Below are positions 1 to 9,844 of a DNA stretch of 64,000 nt, piece by piece; the first letter of the stretch is position 1, and each line of letters opens with the position of its first letter. This DNA comes from Pseudomonas alcaliphila JAB1. Its GTDB lineage: Bacteria > Pseudomonadota > Gammaproteobacteria > Pseudomonadales > Pseudomonadaceae. The notes below the pieces were generated by a model. That model was not told the origin of the DNA and made no database searches. It was given only the letters and a program-made list of their open reading frames with translations. Location of the stretch: the NCBI RefSeq assembly GCF_001941865.1, contig NZ_CP016162.1:5266501-5330500 (forward strand), given 5' to 3'. Made by a program: the position numbers and the translations under genes.

Positions 1-118
1 GGAACAGTTCAGCGCCAGCGAACGCCAGCACCTCAAGGAAGCCTTCCAGGTGATCAGCAACGCGCAGAAATTCCTGCGCTTTCGCTACCCGGCGCAACCG
101 GCGGGCCGCCCGCGATGA
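1..118 (+). CDS. C-terminal end of an unidentified protein (5' partial)
   Basis: An open frame enters from the left edge (first full codon at 2) and ends with TGA at 116-118. The 38 visible residues are mostly polar and helical and end in a basic, proline-rich tail. The stop overlaps the ATG of the next gene (ATGA, 115-118), so the two are probably translationally coupled in one operon. In pseudomonads this exonuclease gene usually follows a CBS-domain/DUF294 nucleotidyltransferase-like gene, which is a reasonable but unproven guess for this fragment. Too little is visible to assign a function. Confidence 0.6.
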   Translation, partial: EQFSASERQHLKEAFQVISNAQKFLRFRYPAQPAGRPR

Positions 119-822
119 GCGAGCGCGCGGCCCAGGACTGGCCGCAACTGTTCGCCAGCCTCGCCGACAGCAGCCGCGACCCGCGCCTACGCGCCTTCTA
201 CGGCGCCGGCTGCGTCGCGGCTGATACACCGCTGGAGGATGTCCCGCTGGTGGCGCTGGACGTTGAAACCACCGGCCTCGACCCACGCGAAAACGCCATC
301 GTCAGCCTTGGCCTGCTGCCGCTGAGCCTGCAACGCATCCGTTGCAGCGAGGCGCGCTACTGGGTGGTCAAGCCCACCGGCGAGCTGAACGCCGAATCGG
401 TCACCTTCCACCACATCACCCACAGCGACATCCGCCACGCCCCACGCCTGGCCAGCGTGCTCGACGAACTGCTCGAAGCCCTGGCCGGCAAGGTGGTGGT
501 GGCGCACTACCGCAATATCGAGCGCAGCTTCCTCGACCAGGCCGTACGCCAGCACCTGGGCGAAGGGCTGATCTTCCCCATCATCGACACCATGGAACTG
601 GAAGCCCGCCTGCACCCCAAGCGCACCGTGAGCTGGTGGGACCGCCTGCGCGGCCGCGAACCCACTTCCATCCGCCTGGCCGACAGCCGCCTGCGCTACG
701 GCCTGCCGCTGTACTCCGCGCACCATGCACTGACTGACGCGCTGGCTTGTGGAGAGTTGCTGCAGGCGCAGGTGGCGACGCACTATCCGGGGCGTACACC
801 GATCAGCGCTCTCTGGAGCTGA
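115..822 (+). CDS. DnaQ-like (DEDDh) 3'-5' exonuclease
   Basis: Protein of 235 aa with the three exonuclease motifs of the DnaQ/epsilon fold. Exo I is VALDVETTGLDP near residue 46-57 (the DxE metal ligands), Exo II includes the HHITHSDI segment near 98-105 followed by VVAHYRNIERSFLD, and Exo III is SAHHALTDALACGEL near 201-215 with the catalytic His and Asp. It should remove nucleotides from 3' ends in DNA repair or RNA/DNA processing. It lacks a polymerase domain and is longer at the N-terminus than RNase T, so it is a stand-alone exonuclease. It overlaps the upstream gene by 4 nt. The exact substrate cannot be told from sequence. Confidence 0.88.
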   Translation: MSERAAQDWPQLFASLADSSRDPRLRAFYGAGCVAADTPLEDVPLVALDVETTGLDPRENAIVSLGLLPLSLQRIRCSEARYWVVKPTGELNAESVTFHHITHSDIRHAPRLASVLDELLEALAGKVVVAHYRNIERSFLDQAVRQHLGEGLIFPIIDTMELEARLHPKRTVSWWDRLRGREPTSIRLADSRLRYGLPLYSAHHALTDALACGELLQAQVATHYPGRTPISALWS

Positions 823-883
823 ACCCCAGCCACCCGCGCGACGCGCGGGTACTCTCGAATCAGGACAACACAAGCACAGGCCC

Positions 884-1045
884 ATGAATCGCCGCAAAAA
901 GATCAAACAACTGCTCGAAGCTCACGCCAAGAAGGCCAATGCCAAGCTCGCGCCTAAAAGCAACAAACCCAAGTACATCAGCAAAGCTGACAGGGCGAAG
1001 TTGGAGGCTGAGGCGGCTCAAGAGCCTGTCACGCCCGCTGACTAA
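884..1045 (+). CDS. Small DUF2986-type protein
   Basis: A 53-aa highly basic protein beginning MNRRKKIKQLLEAHAKKANA and ending in an acidic tail, matching the small DUF2986 family of gammaproteobacteria, whose function is unknown. The start at 884 is chosen because it gives the canonical MNRRKK N-terminus; longer versions in the same frame have a non-family extension. The last 27 codons together with downstream DNA were duplicated to 2480-2694, giving a headless second copy. The stop codon lies about 30 bp before the IS4-family element. Confidence 0.7.
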   Translation: MNRRKKIKQLLEAHAKKANAKLAPKSNKPKYISKADRAKLEAEAAQEPVTPAD

Positions 1046-1076
1046 GAGTCGGATTGATCATTCCCACGCTCCGCGT

Positions 1077-2363
1077 CACTAGTGTCCGGTAAAAAACGCG
1101 GGGAGGCTCCAGCCCCCCGCTGCCGTAGGCCATTGGTTGATAATCGTGTTTCAAGACTCGATTTGAGTGGTCTGAAATGTTTTCGCCAATTTGCCTTTCC
1201 CACCTCCTGAAATTCATTCCAAGAGCGGCCTTTAACACCGCGGTCAAGCAGGCTCAGGCTGACCGATATGCCAAGAAGGTCAGCTCATGGGATCTGTTGG
1301 TTACGCTGCTTCTCGGGCAGTTGACTCAGGCTAGAAGCCTGCGCTCGCTCGCGGTGACGTCGCAGTCATTGCAACCCCATAGCTACCATCTCAATGCCAA
1401 CAGCCTGAGTCGTTCGACGCTCAGCGATGCCTTGCAAAAGCGCTCGTGCGAACCGTTGAAAGCGGTATGCCAGTTGCTGCTGGCCCAGGTTGGACGTAAG
1501 CAGAGACGCTCGATGGCGCCGATGATCAGCTTGATCGACTCGACCTGCATTACCTTACGCGGCCCTAGGTTCGATGACTGGACTCTTGCCACCAAGACGC
1601 GGATCACTCAAGGGCTAAAGATCCATGTCGGGCTGGATGCTCAGCAGCTCGCACCGACTTACGTGAATGTCACACCCGCCAACATCAACGACCTGAGCGA
1701 TGCGCTGCAAATGCCTATCGAGTCGGGAGTTACCTACGTGTTCGACAAGGGCTACTGCGACTACAACTGGTGGCACCACATCGATCAGGCGGGTTCGATC
1801 TTTGTCACCCGGCTGAAGAAAAATGCCAATGTGGCGTGTATCGGAACGCTGTCAGCACCTGAACTCGATATCGAGTCGGACGAAGTGATTCGCTTCAACA
1901 AGAAAACTCTCAATACCAAACGTCCCAATCACTACTTCGGGCAGGACGTGCGTCGTATCCGGGTCAGCCGTGACAGCGACAAATCCGACCTGATCCTGGT
2001 CACCAATGACTTCAAACGTAGCGCTCAGGAAATCGCTGCACTCTACAAGCAGCGCTGGCAAATCGAACTGTTCTTTAAATGGATCAAGCAGCATCTGAAG
2101 CTAAAACACTACTTCGGCTGTTCGGAAAATGCCGTGCGCCTGCAGATCTACAGTGCTCTGCTTGCGTTTCTCTTGCTGCATGCTTACCGGCGGCAATCAG
2201 GTGCTGCCGGTAGCATTTACGAGTTCGCCACTCACCTTGCATACAGCCTATTCGAGCGGCCTGCAGCAATGCTCAAAGCCGATGAGCGAAGGCGTAACCA
2301 AGCGCAATGCAGGATTGCTATGGGAAGCCTTCAGCTATGAGCAATTTTCCCCGGACACTAGTG
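1077..2363 (+). mobile_element. Complete IS4-family insertion sequence (1287 bp)
   Basis: The element is bounded by inverted ends beginning CACTAGTGTCCGG at 1077 and closing CCGGACACTAGTG at 2363: 13 identical bases, then a weaker match of a few A residues. It is flanked by an exact 11-bp direct repeat ACGCTCCGCGT at 1066-1076 and 2364-2374, as expected for IS4-family target duplication. The single transposase gene (1177-2340) is intact, so the element may still be active. The target lies inside a palindrome, CCCACGCTCCGCGTGGG, whose uninterrupted form is seen in copy B at 2580-2596. Confidence 0.92.
1177..2340 (+). CDS. IS4-family DDE transposase
   Basis: A 387-aa transposase with the family architecture: an N-terminal helical region, then an RNase H-like DDE domain. 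Visible catalytic features are the first Asp in SLIDSTCITL, the second Asp in YVFDKGYCDYNWW, and the Y-(2)-R-(3)-E-(6)-K signature in LYKQRWQIELFFKWIKQHLK that defines IS4 elements and carries the catalytic Glu. The length and uninterrupted frame indicate a functional enzyme. It lies 100 bp inside the left inverted repeat and ends 23 bp before the right end. Confidence 0.93.
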   Translation: MFSPICLSHLLKFIPRAAFNTAVKQAQADRYAKKVSSWDLLVTLLLGQLTQARSLRSLAVTSQSLQPHSYHLNANSLSRSTLSDALQKRSCEPLKAVCQLLLAQVGRKQRRSMAPMISLIDSTCITLRGPRFDDWTLATKTRITQGLKIHVGLDAQQLAPTYVNVTPANINDLSDALQMPIESGVTYVFDKGYCDYNWWHHIDQAGSIFVTRLKKNANVACIGTLSAPELDIESDEVIRFNKKTLNTKRPNHYFGQDVRRIRVSRDSDKSDLILVTNDFKRSAQEIAALYKQRWQIELFFKWIKQHLKLKHYFGCSENAVRLQIYSALLAFLLLHAYRRQSGAAGSIYEFATHLAYSLFERPAAMLKADERRRNQAQCRIAMGSLQL

Positions 2364-2476
2364 ACGCTCCGCGTGGGAATGCAGTCCAGGACGCTCTGCG
2401 TCCGTTACGGTTTACGCAGAGTCCGCCGACGCAGAGCGTCTCGAACGGAGGTGCCCACGCAGAGCGTGGGCACCAT
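2364..2476. repeat. Nested palindrome block, copy A (3' part)
   Basis: Contains the right half of the split CCCACGCTCCGCGTGGG palindrome and then GACGCTCTGCGTCC, GACGCAGAGCGTC and CCCACGCAGAGCGTGGG. The outer and inner pairs mirror each other, so the intact unit could fold as a large cruciform-like structure. It has no coding potential of its own. This kind of CCCACGCTCxGCGTGGG repeat is common in pseudomonads and other proteobacteria; its function is not known to me. Confidence 0.75.
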
Positions 2477-2479
2477 CGG

Positions 2480-2561
2480 CAAACCCAAGTACATCAGCAA
2501 AGCTGACAGGGCGAAGTTGGAGGCTGAAGCGACTCAAGAGCCCATCACACCCGCTGACTAA
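2480..2561 (+). pseudogene. Headless duplicate of the DUF2986 gene 3' end
   Basis: The frame KPKYISKADRAKLEAE... ending TQEPITPAD repeats the last 27 residues of the protein at 884-1045 with a few substitutions. The N-terminal basic half (MNRRKKIKQLLE) is missing, so this is a fragment carried along by the 215-bp tandem duplication and not a gene. A longer open frame in this phase only picks up repeat and IS sequence upstream. Confidence 0.8.
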
Positions 2562-2571
2562 GAGTCGGATT

Positions 2572-2694
2572 GATCGTTCCCACGCTCCGCGTGGGAATGC
2601 AGCCCAGGACGCTCTGCGTCCGTTGCGGTTTACGCAGAGTCCGCCGACGCAGAGCGTCTCGAACGGAGGTGCCCACGCAGAGCGTGGGTACCAT
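2572..2694. repeat. Nested palindrome block, copy B (intact)
   Basis: Uninterrupted version of the repeat block: CCCACGCTCCGCGTGGG (2580-2596), then GACGCTCTGCGTCC, GACGCAGAGCGTC and CCCACGCAGAGCGTGGG. It shows what the insertion target at 1066-1076/2364-2374 looked like before the IS4-family element entered. From 2695 to 2839 there is only more repeat-like sequence, including an inverted CTCCCATGAATGGGAG near 2770; no gene is seen. Confidence 0.75.
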
Positions 2695-2839
2695 CAAAAG
2701 CACCCTCTCCCCCGGCCCCTCGGCGTGGGCATCCTGCGTTGCTCTACCTCCTGCATCCATGCAGTCGTCTCCCATGAATGGGAGAGGGGAGCAAAAGCCT
2801 CGCGGCTAAGCCCAGCCGGTCCTGCCCGGCGGGATGGCG

Positions 2840-3742
2840 CTAGCCCAGTACCTTGTCCGCCGTATACACCGCCTCATCGAGAAACACGTTGACCGCCGGG
2901 TGATCACGTTCACCCTTGCGGTAGGCGAGAAAGACGCCGCGCTGGATAGCCGGCAGCAGCGGTATGGCGGTGACACCAGGTAGCGTTCGTACCAGGCGCA
3001 GGCCGGAGACGATGGAGATGGAGTTGCCCGAGGCGACCATGGCCGCGACCATCTCGAAGCCGGCGCAGTGGGCGTTGATACGCGGCGCGTAGCCCGAGCG
3101 GCGGCACAGGTTGGTGATGAATTCGCCGAACGAGCTGCCGGTGGAGTCCAGCGCCCAGGCTTCGTCGCGCAGCTCGGCGATGGTCAGGCTGTCGCGCCTG
3201 GCCAGCGCGTGATCAATCGGCAGCAGCACGTGCAGCAGGTCCTGGGTCAGGGGAATCAGCGCGTAGTTCTCGCGGTTCTCATCGGGCTGCACGGCCAGGT
3301 CGTCGATCACCGCCACATCGATCTGCCAGGCGCCGAGAGCGCTTAGGCTTTCCTGCGGCTCCAGCTCCAGCACCACCACGTTCAGCCGCGGGTAGGCGCT
3401 GCGCAGTGCGCGCACGGTTTCCGCGATTACCGCCACGGCGATCGAGGGGAAGGCTGCCACGCGCAATTCACCGGCGATTTCGCCGCGCAGCAGCGCCAGC
3501 TCCGAGCGTGCTTCGTCGAGCACCATGAGAATGCGTTCGGCATGCGCCACCAGGCGCTCGCCGGCCGGGGTCAGCACCACGCCGCGCCCGCGCCGTTCGA
3601 TCAGCGCCATGTCCGCCTCACGCTCGAGCTGGGACACCTGCTGCGAAACCGCCGAAGGCGTCAGGTGCAGCGACTCGGCGGCGGCCGCCATGGTGCGGCA
3701 GCGGGCCAGTTCACGCAGGGTGCGCAGACGGGTGATGTCCAT
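2840..3742 (-). CDS. LysR-family transcriptional regulator
   Basis: A 300-aa LysR-type protein. The N-terminal winged helix-turn-helix covers about residues 1-60 (MDITRLRTLRELARCRTMAA, then SAVSQQVSQLERE), followed by a periplasmic-binding-like effector domain (ELRVAAFPSIAVAV, and DVAVIDDLAVQ). It is transcribed away from sdaA, the usual arrangement for a LysR regulator and its target, so it may control serine dehydratase. The shared 183-bp intergenic region has an AT-rich imperfect dyad at 3791-3808. The effector is not evident; serine would be a guess from context only. Confidence 0.87.
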   Translation of the reverse strand: MDITRLRTLRELARCRTMAAAAESLHLTPSAVSQQVSQLEREADMALIERRGRGVVLTPAGERLVAHAERILMVLDEARSELALLRGEIAGELRVAAFPSIAVAVIAETVRALRSAYPRLNVVVLELEPQESLSALGAWQIDVAVIDDLAVQPDENRENYALIPLTQDLLHVLLPIDHALARRDSLTIAELRDEAWALDSTGSSFGEFITNLCRRSGYAPRINAHCAGFEMVAAMVASGNSISIVSGLRLVRTLPGVTAIPLLPAIQRGVFLAYRKGERDHPAVNVFLDEAVYTADKVLG

Positions 3743-3790
3743 GGCGCGATCTCAATAGTTAAGGGTCGCTAACGAATAGGTTAAAAATAA

Positions 3791-3808
3791 ATCAGTATAC
3801 ATAATGAT
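3791..3808. promoter_or_regulatory. Candidate LysR operator between regulator and sdaA
   Basis: ATCAGTATACATAATGAT is an imperfect dyad (ATCA...TGAT) in the AT-rich part of an otherwise GC-rich intergenic region between two divergent genes, and resembles a T-N11-A LysR site. Assignment rests on position and symmetry only. Confidence 0.35.
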
Positions 3809-3879
3809 ATGGCCGGCCTTAGATAGAGATATCCACACGCGCTGAACCGGGCGCGTGGTTCACCCACATACAGGCATCG

Positions 3880-3898
3880 CTGAAAACCCGGTTTTCAG
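3880..3898 (+). promoter_or_regulatory. Perfect hairpin in the sdaA leader
   Basis: CTGAAAACCCGGTTTTCAG has two perfect 9-base arms around one base and lies 27 nt before the sdaA start codon, so it would form just upstream of the ribosome binding region if transcription starts further left. It could influence translation or be a protein-binding dyad. There is no T-run after it, so it is not a simple terminator. Confidence 0.45.
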
Positions 3899-3925
3899 CC
3901 GTGCCCACAGAAGAAGAATCTCGCC

Positions 3926-5314
<1,389 letters not shown>

Positions 5315-5333
5315 TGCACGACCGCTAGATACG

Positions 5334-5370
5334 AAAACGCCGCGGACCCTGACAGGTCCGCGGCGTTTTT
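5334..5370 (+). terminator. Rho-independent terminator of sdaA
   Basis: A 14-bp GC-rich stem (AAACGCCGCGGACC paired with GGTCCGCGGCGTTT), a short loop and a T-run begin about 20 nt after the sdaA stop codon. Confidence 0.9.
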
Positions 5371-5453
5371 GTGTGTGGCAGGGGCGATGATAGGGCGTTG
5401 AAAGCCCCCTCTCACCCTGATGCCAGTCAGTTGAGCGTCGACACTGCGAATGC

Positions 5454-5591
5454 GTAGGAGCGGCGCCCCGCCGCGAACCAGGGCGATGCGCAATTGCAAA
5501 GCTTCGCCCCGGGGCGGGGCTCCTACGAAAGGCCACTTTGGCGGCCTATCTGATCGGCAACCCTGTCCCTCTCCCATAAATGGGAGAGGGA
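5454..5591. repeat. Two palindromic intergenic repeats
   Basis: 5454-5526 is bounded by GTAGGAGC and its inverse GCTCCTAC with GC-rich inner stems, a member of the repeat family found many times in the window. 5566-5591 is a near-perfect inverted repeat TCCCTCTCCCAT/ATGGGAGAGGGA; the same motif recurs near 2770 and 30770. The stretch 5371-5667 lies between the sdaA terminator and the stop of the convergent transporter gene and carries no gene that I can support. Confidence 0.7.
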
Positions 5592-5667
5592 CACAGCGAC
5601 GCTCTCCTCGATGCCCTTCTCCCTTGGGAGAAGGTGGCGCCAAGCGCCGGATGCGGGGGTAGCCCGT

Positions 5668-7329
5668 CTAACGCGGCTCGCTCATCAGGCCTTTGACGAT
5701 GGAAATACAACCCACCAGCAGCACGATGGTGAACGGCAGGCCCGTCGACACGGCCATCGCCTGCAGCGCCACCAGACCACCGCCGAGCAGCAGGGCGATG
5801 GCGATCACGCCTTCGATGCTGGCCCAGAACACACGCTGAACCACAGGTGCGTTGACCTTGCCGCCGGCGGTGATGGTATCGATCACCAAGGATCCCGAGT
5901 CCGACGAGGTGATGAAGAACATGATCACCAGGACGATGGCGATGAACGACATGATGCCACTCAACGGCAACTCGGCGAGCAGGGCGAACAGCTTCAGCTC
6001 CAGCGCCGCGTCAGCGACCCCATTCAGGCCTGCGCCGATCTGCTCGAAAGCGCTACCGCCGAAGGTGGTCATCCACAGCACCGATACCAGCGACGGCACC
6101 AGCAGTACGGCGATGAGGAACTCGCGCACGCTACGACCACGGCTGATGCGGGCGATGAACATGCCCACGAACGGCGACCAGCTGATCCACCAGGCCCAGT
6201 AGAAGGCCGTCCAGCCCTGAGTGAAGTTGACGTCTTCACGACCAACCGGGTTGGACAAGGCAGGCAGGTGCGTCAGGTAGGCGCCCAGGTTCTCGAAGAA
6301 GCCCAAGGCGATGGCCGCCGTCGGCCCGGCGATGATGACGAAAGCGAGCAGCAGGAAAGCCAGGAAGATGTTGATCTCCGACAGCCGACGCACGCCCTTC
6401 TCCAACCCGGACACCACCGAGCACAGCGCCACCAGGGTGATGGCGATGATCAGCAGGACCTTGCTGGCGTTGGTCGCCTCGATACCGAACAGGTGCTCAA
6501 TACCACCTGCCGCCTGCTCTGCGCCGATGCCCAACGAAGTGACCAGGCCGAACAGGGTGGCGAACACCGCGAGGATGTCGATCACGTGGCCCGGCCAGCC
6601 CCAGACCCGCTCACCGAGGATCGGGTAGAAGATCGAACGGACCGCCAGCGGTAGGCCCTTGTTGAATGAGAAGATCGCCAGCGCCAGCGCGACGATGGCG
6701 TAGATTGCCCAGGGGTGCAGGCCCCAGTGGAAGATGGTCGCAGCCATGGCCAGGCTCTGTGCCTCGGCGGCATTGCCGGCGGCCCCGCCAAGCGGCGCCC
6801 AATCGGTACGCACGCCGTTCTCCACGGTCACTCCGCCCATCGCGGCATCGAAGTGCGACACCGGCTCGGCGACGCCGTAGAACATCAGGCCGATGCCCAT
6901 ACCAGCGGCGAACAGCATGGAGAACCAGGTCAGGTAGGAAAAGTCGGGGGTCGCTTCACGGCCGCCGATGCGAACCCGGCCCAGCGGCGAGACAATCAGG
7001 CCCAGGCAAAGCAGGACGAAGATATTCGCCGCGCCGATGAAGAACCAGGCCATATGGTGCGTCAGCCAGTCACGCAGGGCGGTGAACAGTGGCTCGACAT
7101 CAGTCTGTAGCGCGAGGGTGAGGACCACGAAAATCACCGCGACCAGCGCGGAGATGGTGAAGACCTTGCCGTGAATGTCGAGGGCGAAGACGAACTGCCC
7201 TTTGATGTTGTCCTGACCGATGACGTAATCGGTGTCGATCAGGTTGGCTTCACCGGTCGGTGCCGGGATGCCTTCGTGGGTTTCCGCTGCGGATGGCGGG
7301 GACGTGTCATGCGAAGGGACGTTTCCCAT
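5668..7329 (-). CDS. BCCT-family betaine/choline/carnitine-type transporter
   Basis: A 553-aa secondary transporter with about 12 membrane segments. It carries the BCCT signature around FYWAWWISWSPFVGMFIA followed by RISRGRSVREF. The glycine-rich stretch AAGMGIGLMFYGVAEP matches the GMGIG version seen in sodium-coupled BetP and not the GIGID version of proton-coupled BetT, which suggests Na+ symport by analogy. The start at 7329 is chosen because AAGGAG lies 10 nt upstream and the longer frame adds a non-family N-terminus. The substrate is likely a quaternary ammonium osmolyte. No local regulator is linked. Confidence 0.9.
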   Translation of the reverse strand: MGNVPSHDTSPPSAAETHEGIPAPTGEANLIDTDYVIGQDNIKGQFVFALDIHGKVFTISALVAVIFVVLTLALQTDVEPLFTALRDWLTHHMAWFFIGAANIFVLLCLGLIVSPLGRVRIGGREATPDFSYLTWFSMLFAAGMGIGLMFYGVAEPVSHFDAAMGGVTVENGVRTDWAPLGGAAGNAAEAQSLAMAATIFHWGLHPWAIYAIVALALAIFSFNKGLPLAVRSIFYPILGERVWGWPGHVIDILAVFATLFGLVTSLGIGAEQAAGGIEHLFGIEATNASKVLLIIAITLVALCSVVSGLEKGVRRLSEINIFLAFLLLAFVIIAGPTAAIALGFFENLGAYLTHLPALSNPVGREDVNFTQGWTAFYWAWWISWSPFVGMFIARISRGRSVREFLIAVLLVPSLVSVLWMTTFGGSAFEQIGAGLNGVADAALELKLFALLAELPLSGIMSFIAIVLVIMFFITSSDSGSLVIDTITAGGKVNAPVVQRVFWASIEGVIAIALLLGGGLVALQAMAVSTGLPFTIVLLVGCISIVKGLMSEPR

Positions 7330-7611
7330 ACGTGGCGTGCTCCTTGATGCGTTTGACTCGCTAGACGAGCGTGAACAGGACGGATGCCCTCCTCCAATTA
7401 AAGACGACCTGCAAACGGGTCGAACCGGAAAGGGTAACACATGAATTCCGCTCACTCAGACTCACAGACACATGAGAGTCCTGAATAATTCCTCGAAAGG
7501 TGGCAATTTGCCCGACACTGCCATTTGCCAGATAGCCATGGCAGGATGCTCGCGAACGCTGCATAACCCCCATGGTCAGCTGCACACAGCCTGTGCAAAG
7601 GAAGACCCTGC

Positions 7612-9057
7612 ATGCCTGCGGATTTCGGCATTCCCTATCTGTTCGCGTACCTGATCGCCACCATCCACGCCCTTGGCGTACTGGCCGCGATCCACGCCGT
7701 GCTGACCGTGCGCACCGCCCAGGGCGCGCTGGCCTGGGGCCTGTCGCTGTTCTTCATGCCCTACCTGACGCTGCTGCCGTACCTGGTGTTCGGCCGCAGC
7801 CGCTTCGATGCCTACGTCAAGGCGCGGCGCCAGGCCGACAAGGAAATGCACCACGCCATGGCCGAACAGGACTGGCGCCCCTGGGTCGAGGAAGCCAAGG
7901 CGGCGCACCTGTCGCCGGCCTACGACCGCCTGCGCGCGCTGCCACGCCTGTCCCATCTGCCCGGCCTGATCGGCAACCGCGTCGAACTGCTGATCGACGG
8001 CGAAGCCACCTTCGCCGCGATCTTCGCAGCCCTGGCCAGCGCCCAGCAGGTGATCCTGCTGCAATTCTTCATCATCCGCGATGACCGCCTCGGCCGGCGC
8101 CTGCAAGACGTACTGCTGGAGCGCGCCGCCGCGGGCGTACAGGTGCATGTGCTGTATGACGGCGTCGGCAGCCATTCGTTGTCCGCCGCCTTCATCGATC
8201 GCCTGCGCCGCGGCGGCGTGCAGATACACGCCTTCCCCACACGCTCCGGGCTGTTCAATCGCTTTCAGCTGAATTTCCGCAACCACCGCAAGATCGTCGT
8301 GGTCGACGGCGAGATCGGCTTTCTCGGCGGGCTCAACGTCGGCATCGAATACCTCGGGCAGAAGCCGCCGCTGGCGCCCTGGCGCGACACCCACGTCGAA
8401 GTGCGCGGCCCCGTGGTGGCCAGCCTGCAGGAAGCCTTCGCCGAAGACTGGTACTGGGCCTGCCAGAAGCTGCCGCCGCTACTGATGCCGAGCAAGCAGG
8501 ATGACCCCGGCCTGCTCTGCCAGGTGGTCGCCAGCGGCCCGGCCGACCCGCAGGAAACCTGCTCGCTGCTGTTCGTCGAAGCGATTCACGCAGCGCGTGA
8601 GCGGGTGTGGCTGAGCAGCCCCTATTTCGTGCCCGACGAGGCGCTGTTCGCCGCGCTGCGTCTGGCGGTGATGCGCGGCGTGGACGTGCGCCTGCTGCTG
8701 CCGTCACGCCCCGATCACCGCATTGTCTATGCCGCCTCCAGCCTCTACGCCTTCGAGGCGCTACGCGCCGGCGTGCGCATCTTCCGTTACCAACCGGGGT
8801 TCCTGCACCAGAAGGCGCTGCTGATCGACCACGATGTCAGCATGCTAGGCAGCGCCAACCTGGACAACCGTTCCTTCCGCCTGAATTTCGAGGCCAGCCT
8901 GCTGACCTTCGACGAGGGCTTCAACGCTCAGGTGGCAAACATGCTGGAAGAGGATTTCAGCCGCTCACGCGAGCTGGTCAACGCCGACCGGCGCAACCTG
9001 CACCGCCTGCAGCAACTGGGCATGCGCGTAGCGCGGCTGATCTCGCCGATTCTCTGA
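7612..9057 (+). CDS. cls: Cardiolipin synthase (phospholipase D family)
   Basis: A 481-aa membrane enzyme that joins two phosphatidylglycerols into cardiolipin and glycerol. It has two hydrophobic N-terminal segments within residues 5-60 and two HKD catalytic motifs: [19 protein letters not shown] near 223-241 and [20 protein letters not shown] near 398-417. The length and two N-terminal membrane spans fit the ClsA type. AAGGAAG lies about 9 nt before the ATG. The gene stands alone, divergent from the BCCT transporter. The 7330-7611 gap holds both promoters but no clear operator. Confidence 0.92.
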   Translation: MPADFGIPYLFAYLIATIHALGVLAAIHAVLTVRTAQGALAWGLSLFFMPYLTLLPYLVFGRSRFDAYVKARRQADKEMHHAMAEQDWRPWVEEAKAAHLSPAYDRLRALPRLSHLPGLIGNRVELLIDGEATFAAIFAALASAQQVILLQFFIIRDDRLGRRLQDVLLERAAAGVQVHVLYDGVGSHSLSAAFIDRLRRGGVQIHAFPTRSGLFNRFQLNFRNHRKIVVVDGEIGFLGGLNVGIEYLGQKPPLAPWRDTHVEVRGPVVASLQEAFAEDWYWACQKLPPLLMPSKQDDPGLLCQVVASGPADPQETCSLLFVEAIHAARERVWLSSPYFVPDEALFAALRLAVMRGVDVRLLLPSRPDHRIVYAASSLYAFEALRAGVRIFRYQPGFLHQKALLIDHDVSMLGSANLDNRSFRLNFEASLLTFDEGFNAQVANMLEEDFSRSRELVNADRRNLHRLQQLGMRVARLISPIL

Positions 9058-9115
9058 GCCGCGGCTATGGTTAGAGTGCCAGCCGCTGTTAGCTGTCAGC
9101 GAGAACCCGCCTGCC

Positions 9116-9841
9116 ATGACCAAGTGCTTTGCCCTGCTGCTCTGCCTGTTCGTCCTGCCCGCTCTGGCACAGGAGGAGATTCACGTCGGTGTCGAACTGC
9201 AACCCTATCAGCCTTACTCGGATGTGGAGAACGGCGAATACCGTGGCTATGCACGCGATCTGCTGGACGCCTTCGCCGCCGAGCATGGCTATCGCTTCGT
9301 CTACATGCCGCTGCCGGTCAGGCGCCTGCTCGGCGGTTTCCTGTCTGGCCGGGTCGACCTCAAATTTCCCGATCACCCGCAATGGAACGCCGACCAGAAA
9401 GCCGGCCATAGCATCCACTACAGCGCCCCGGCAGCGCCTTATGTAGACGGCATTCTGGTCAAGCCGCAGCACCTCGGTCAGGGCCAGCAGCGCATCGAAC
9501 TGCTCGGCACGCAGAATGGCTTCACGCCCTGGCCCTACCTGCCGGACATCCGCGCCGGAAAAATCCGCCTGATCCAGGCCAACCAGATCGACTCGTTGCT
9601 ACGCATGGCAAGCAGTGACCGCGTCGACGCGGTCTACCTCAACCCCAGGGTAGTGGCTCACCAACTCAGGCAGATGCGCATGGCAGCCGACAGCCTGGTG
9701 TTCGACCCCGAGCTGCCGCACGTGGAAGATCACTACTACCTGTCGAGCATCCACCACCCGCAACTGATCGAGGCGTTCAACCGTTTTCTCGAAGAGCGGG
9801 CCGAATTGGTGGGGGAAATCCGCCGTCGCCACGGGCTGTGA
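9116..9841 (+). CDS. Orphan periplasmic solute-binding protein (SBP_bac_3-like)
   Basis: A 241-aa protein with a signal peptide (MTKCFALLLCLFVLPALAQ) and the fold signature of polar amino-acid binding proteins: EIHVGVELQPYQPYS, then GYARDLLDAFAAEHGYRFVY and a late segment resembling the second lobe. No ABC permease or ATPase is adjacent, and the flanking genes are cls and a convergent DUF3617 gene, so it may act as a sensor or be an orphan. The start is set by the signal peptide. Ligand unknown. Confidence 0.78.
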   Translation: MTKCFALLLCLFVLPALAQEEIHVGVELQPYQPYSDVENGEYRGYARDLLDAFAAEHGYRFVYMPLPVRRLLGGFLSGRVDLKFPDHPQWNADQKAGHSIHYSAPAAPYVDGILVKPQHLGQGQQRIELLGTQNGFTPWPYLPDIRAGKIRLIQANQIDSLLRMASSDRVDAVYLNPRVVAHQLRQMRMAADSLVFDPELPHVEDHYYLSSIHHPQLIEAFNRFLEERAELVGEIRRRHGL

Positions 9842-9844
9842 GCA

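Larger units (their letters stand above)
964..2694. repeat. 215-bp tandem duplication, first copy split by an IS
   Basis: Copy A is 964-1076 (113 bp) plus 2375-2476 (102 bp); copy B is 2480-2592 (113 bp) plus 2593-2694 (102 bp). The two 215-bp copies are separated by only 3 bp once the inserted element is removed. Each unit holds the last codons of the DUF2986 gene, its stop, and a block of nested palindromes. The copies differ at scattered bases (for example AAGAGCCTGTCACGCC against AAGAGCCCATCACACC), so the duplication is not brand new. The insertion must postdate the duplication or have hit only one copy. Confidence 0.88.

Noticed and set aside
2307..2561. An 84-codon frame ending in the DUF2986 tail
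   Set aside because: Only the last 27 codons are related to the real gene; the front is IS end and palindrome sequence, so it was called a fragment.
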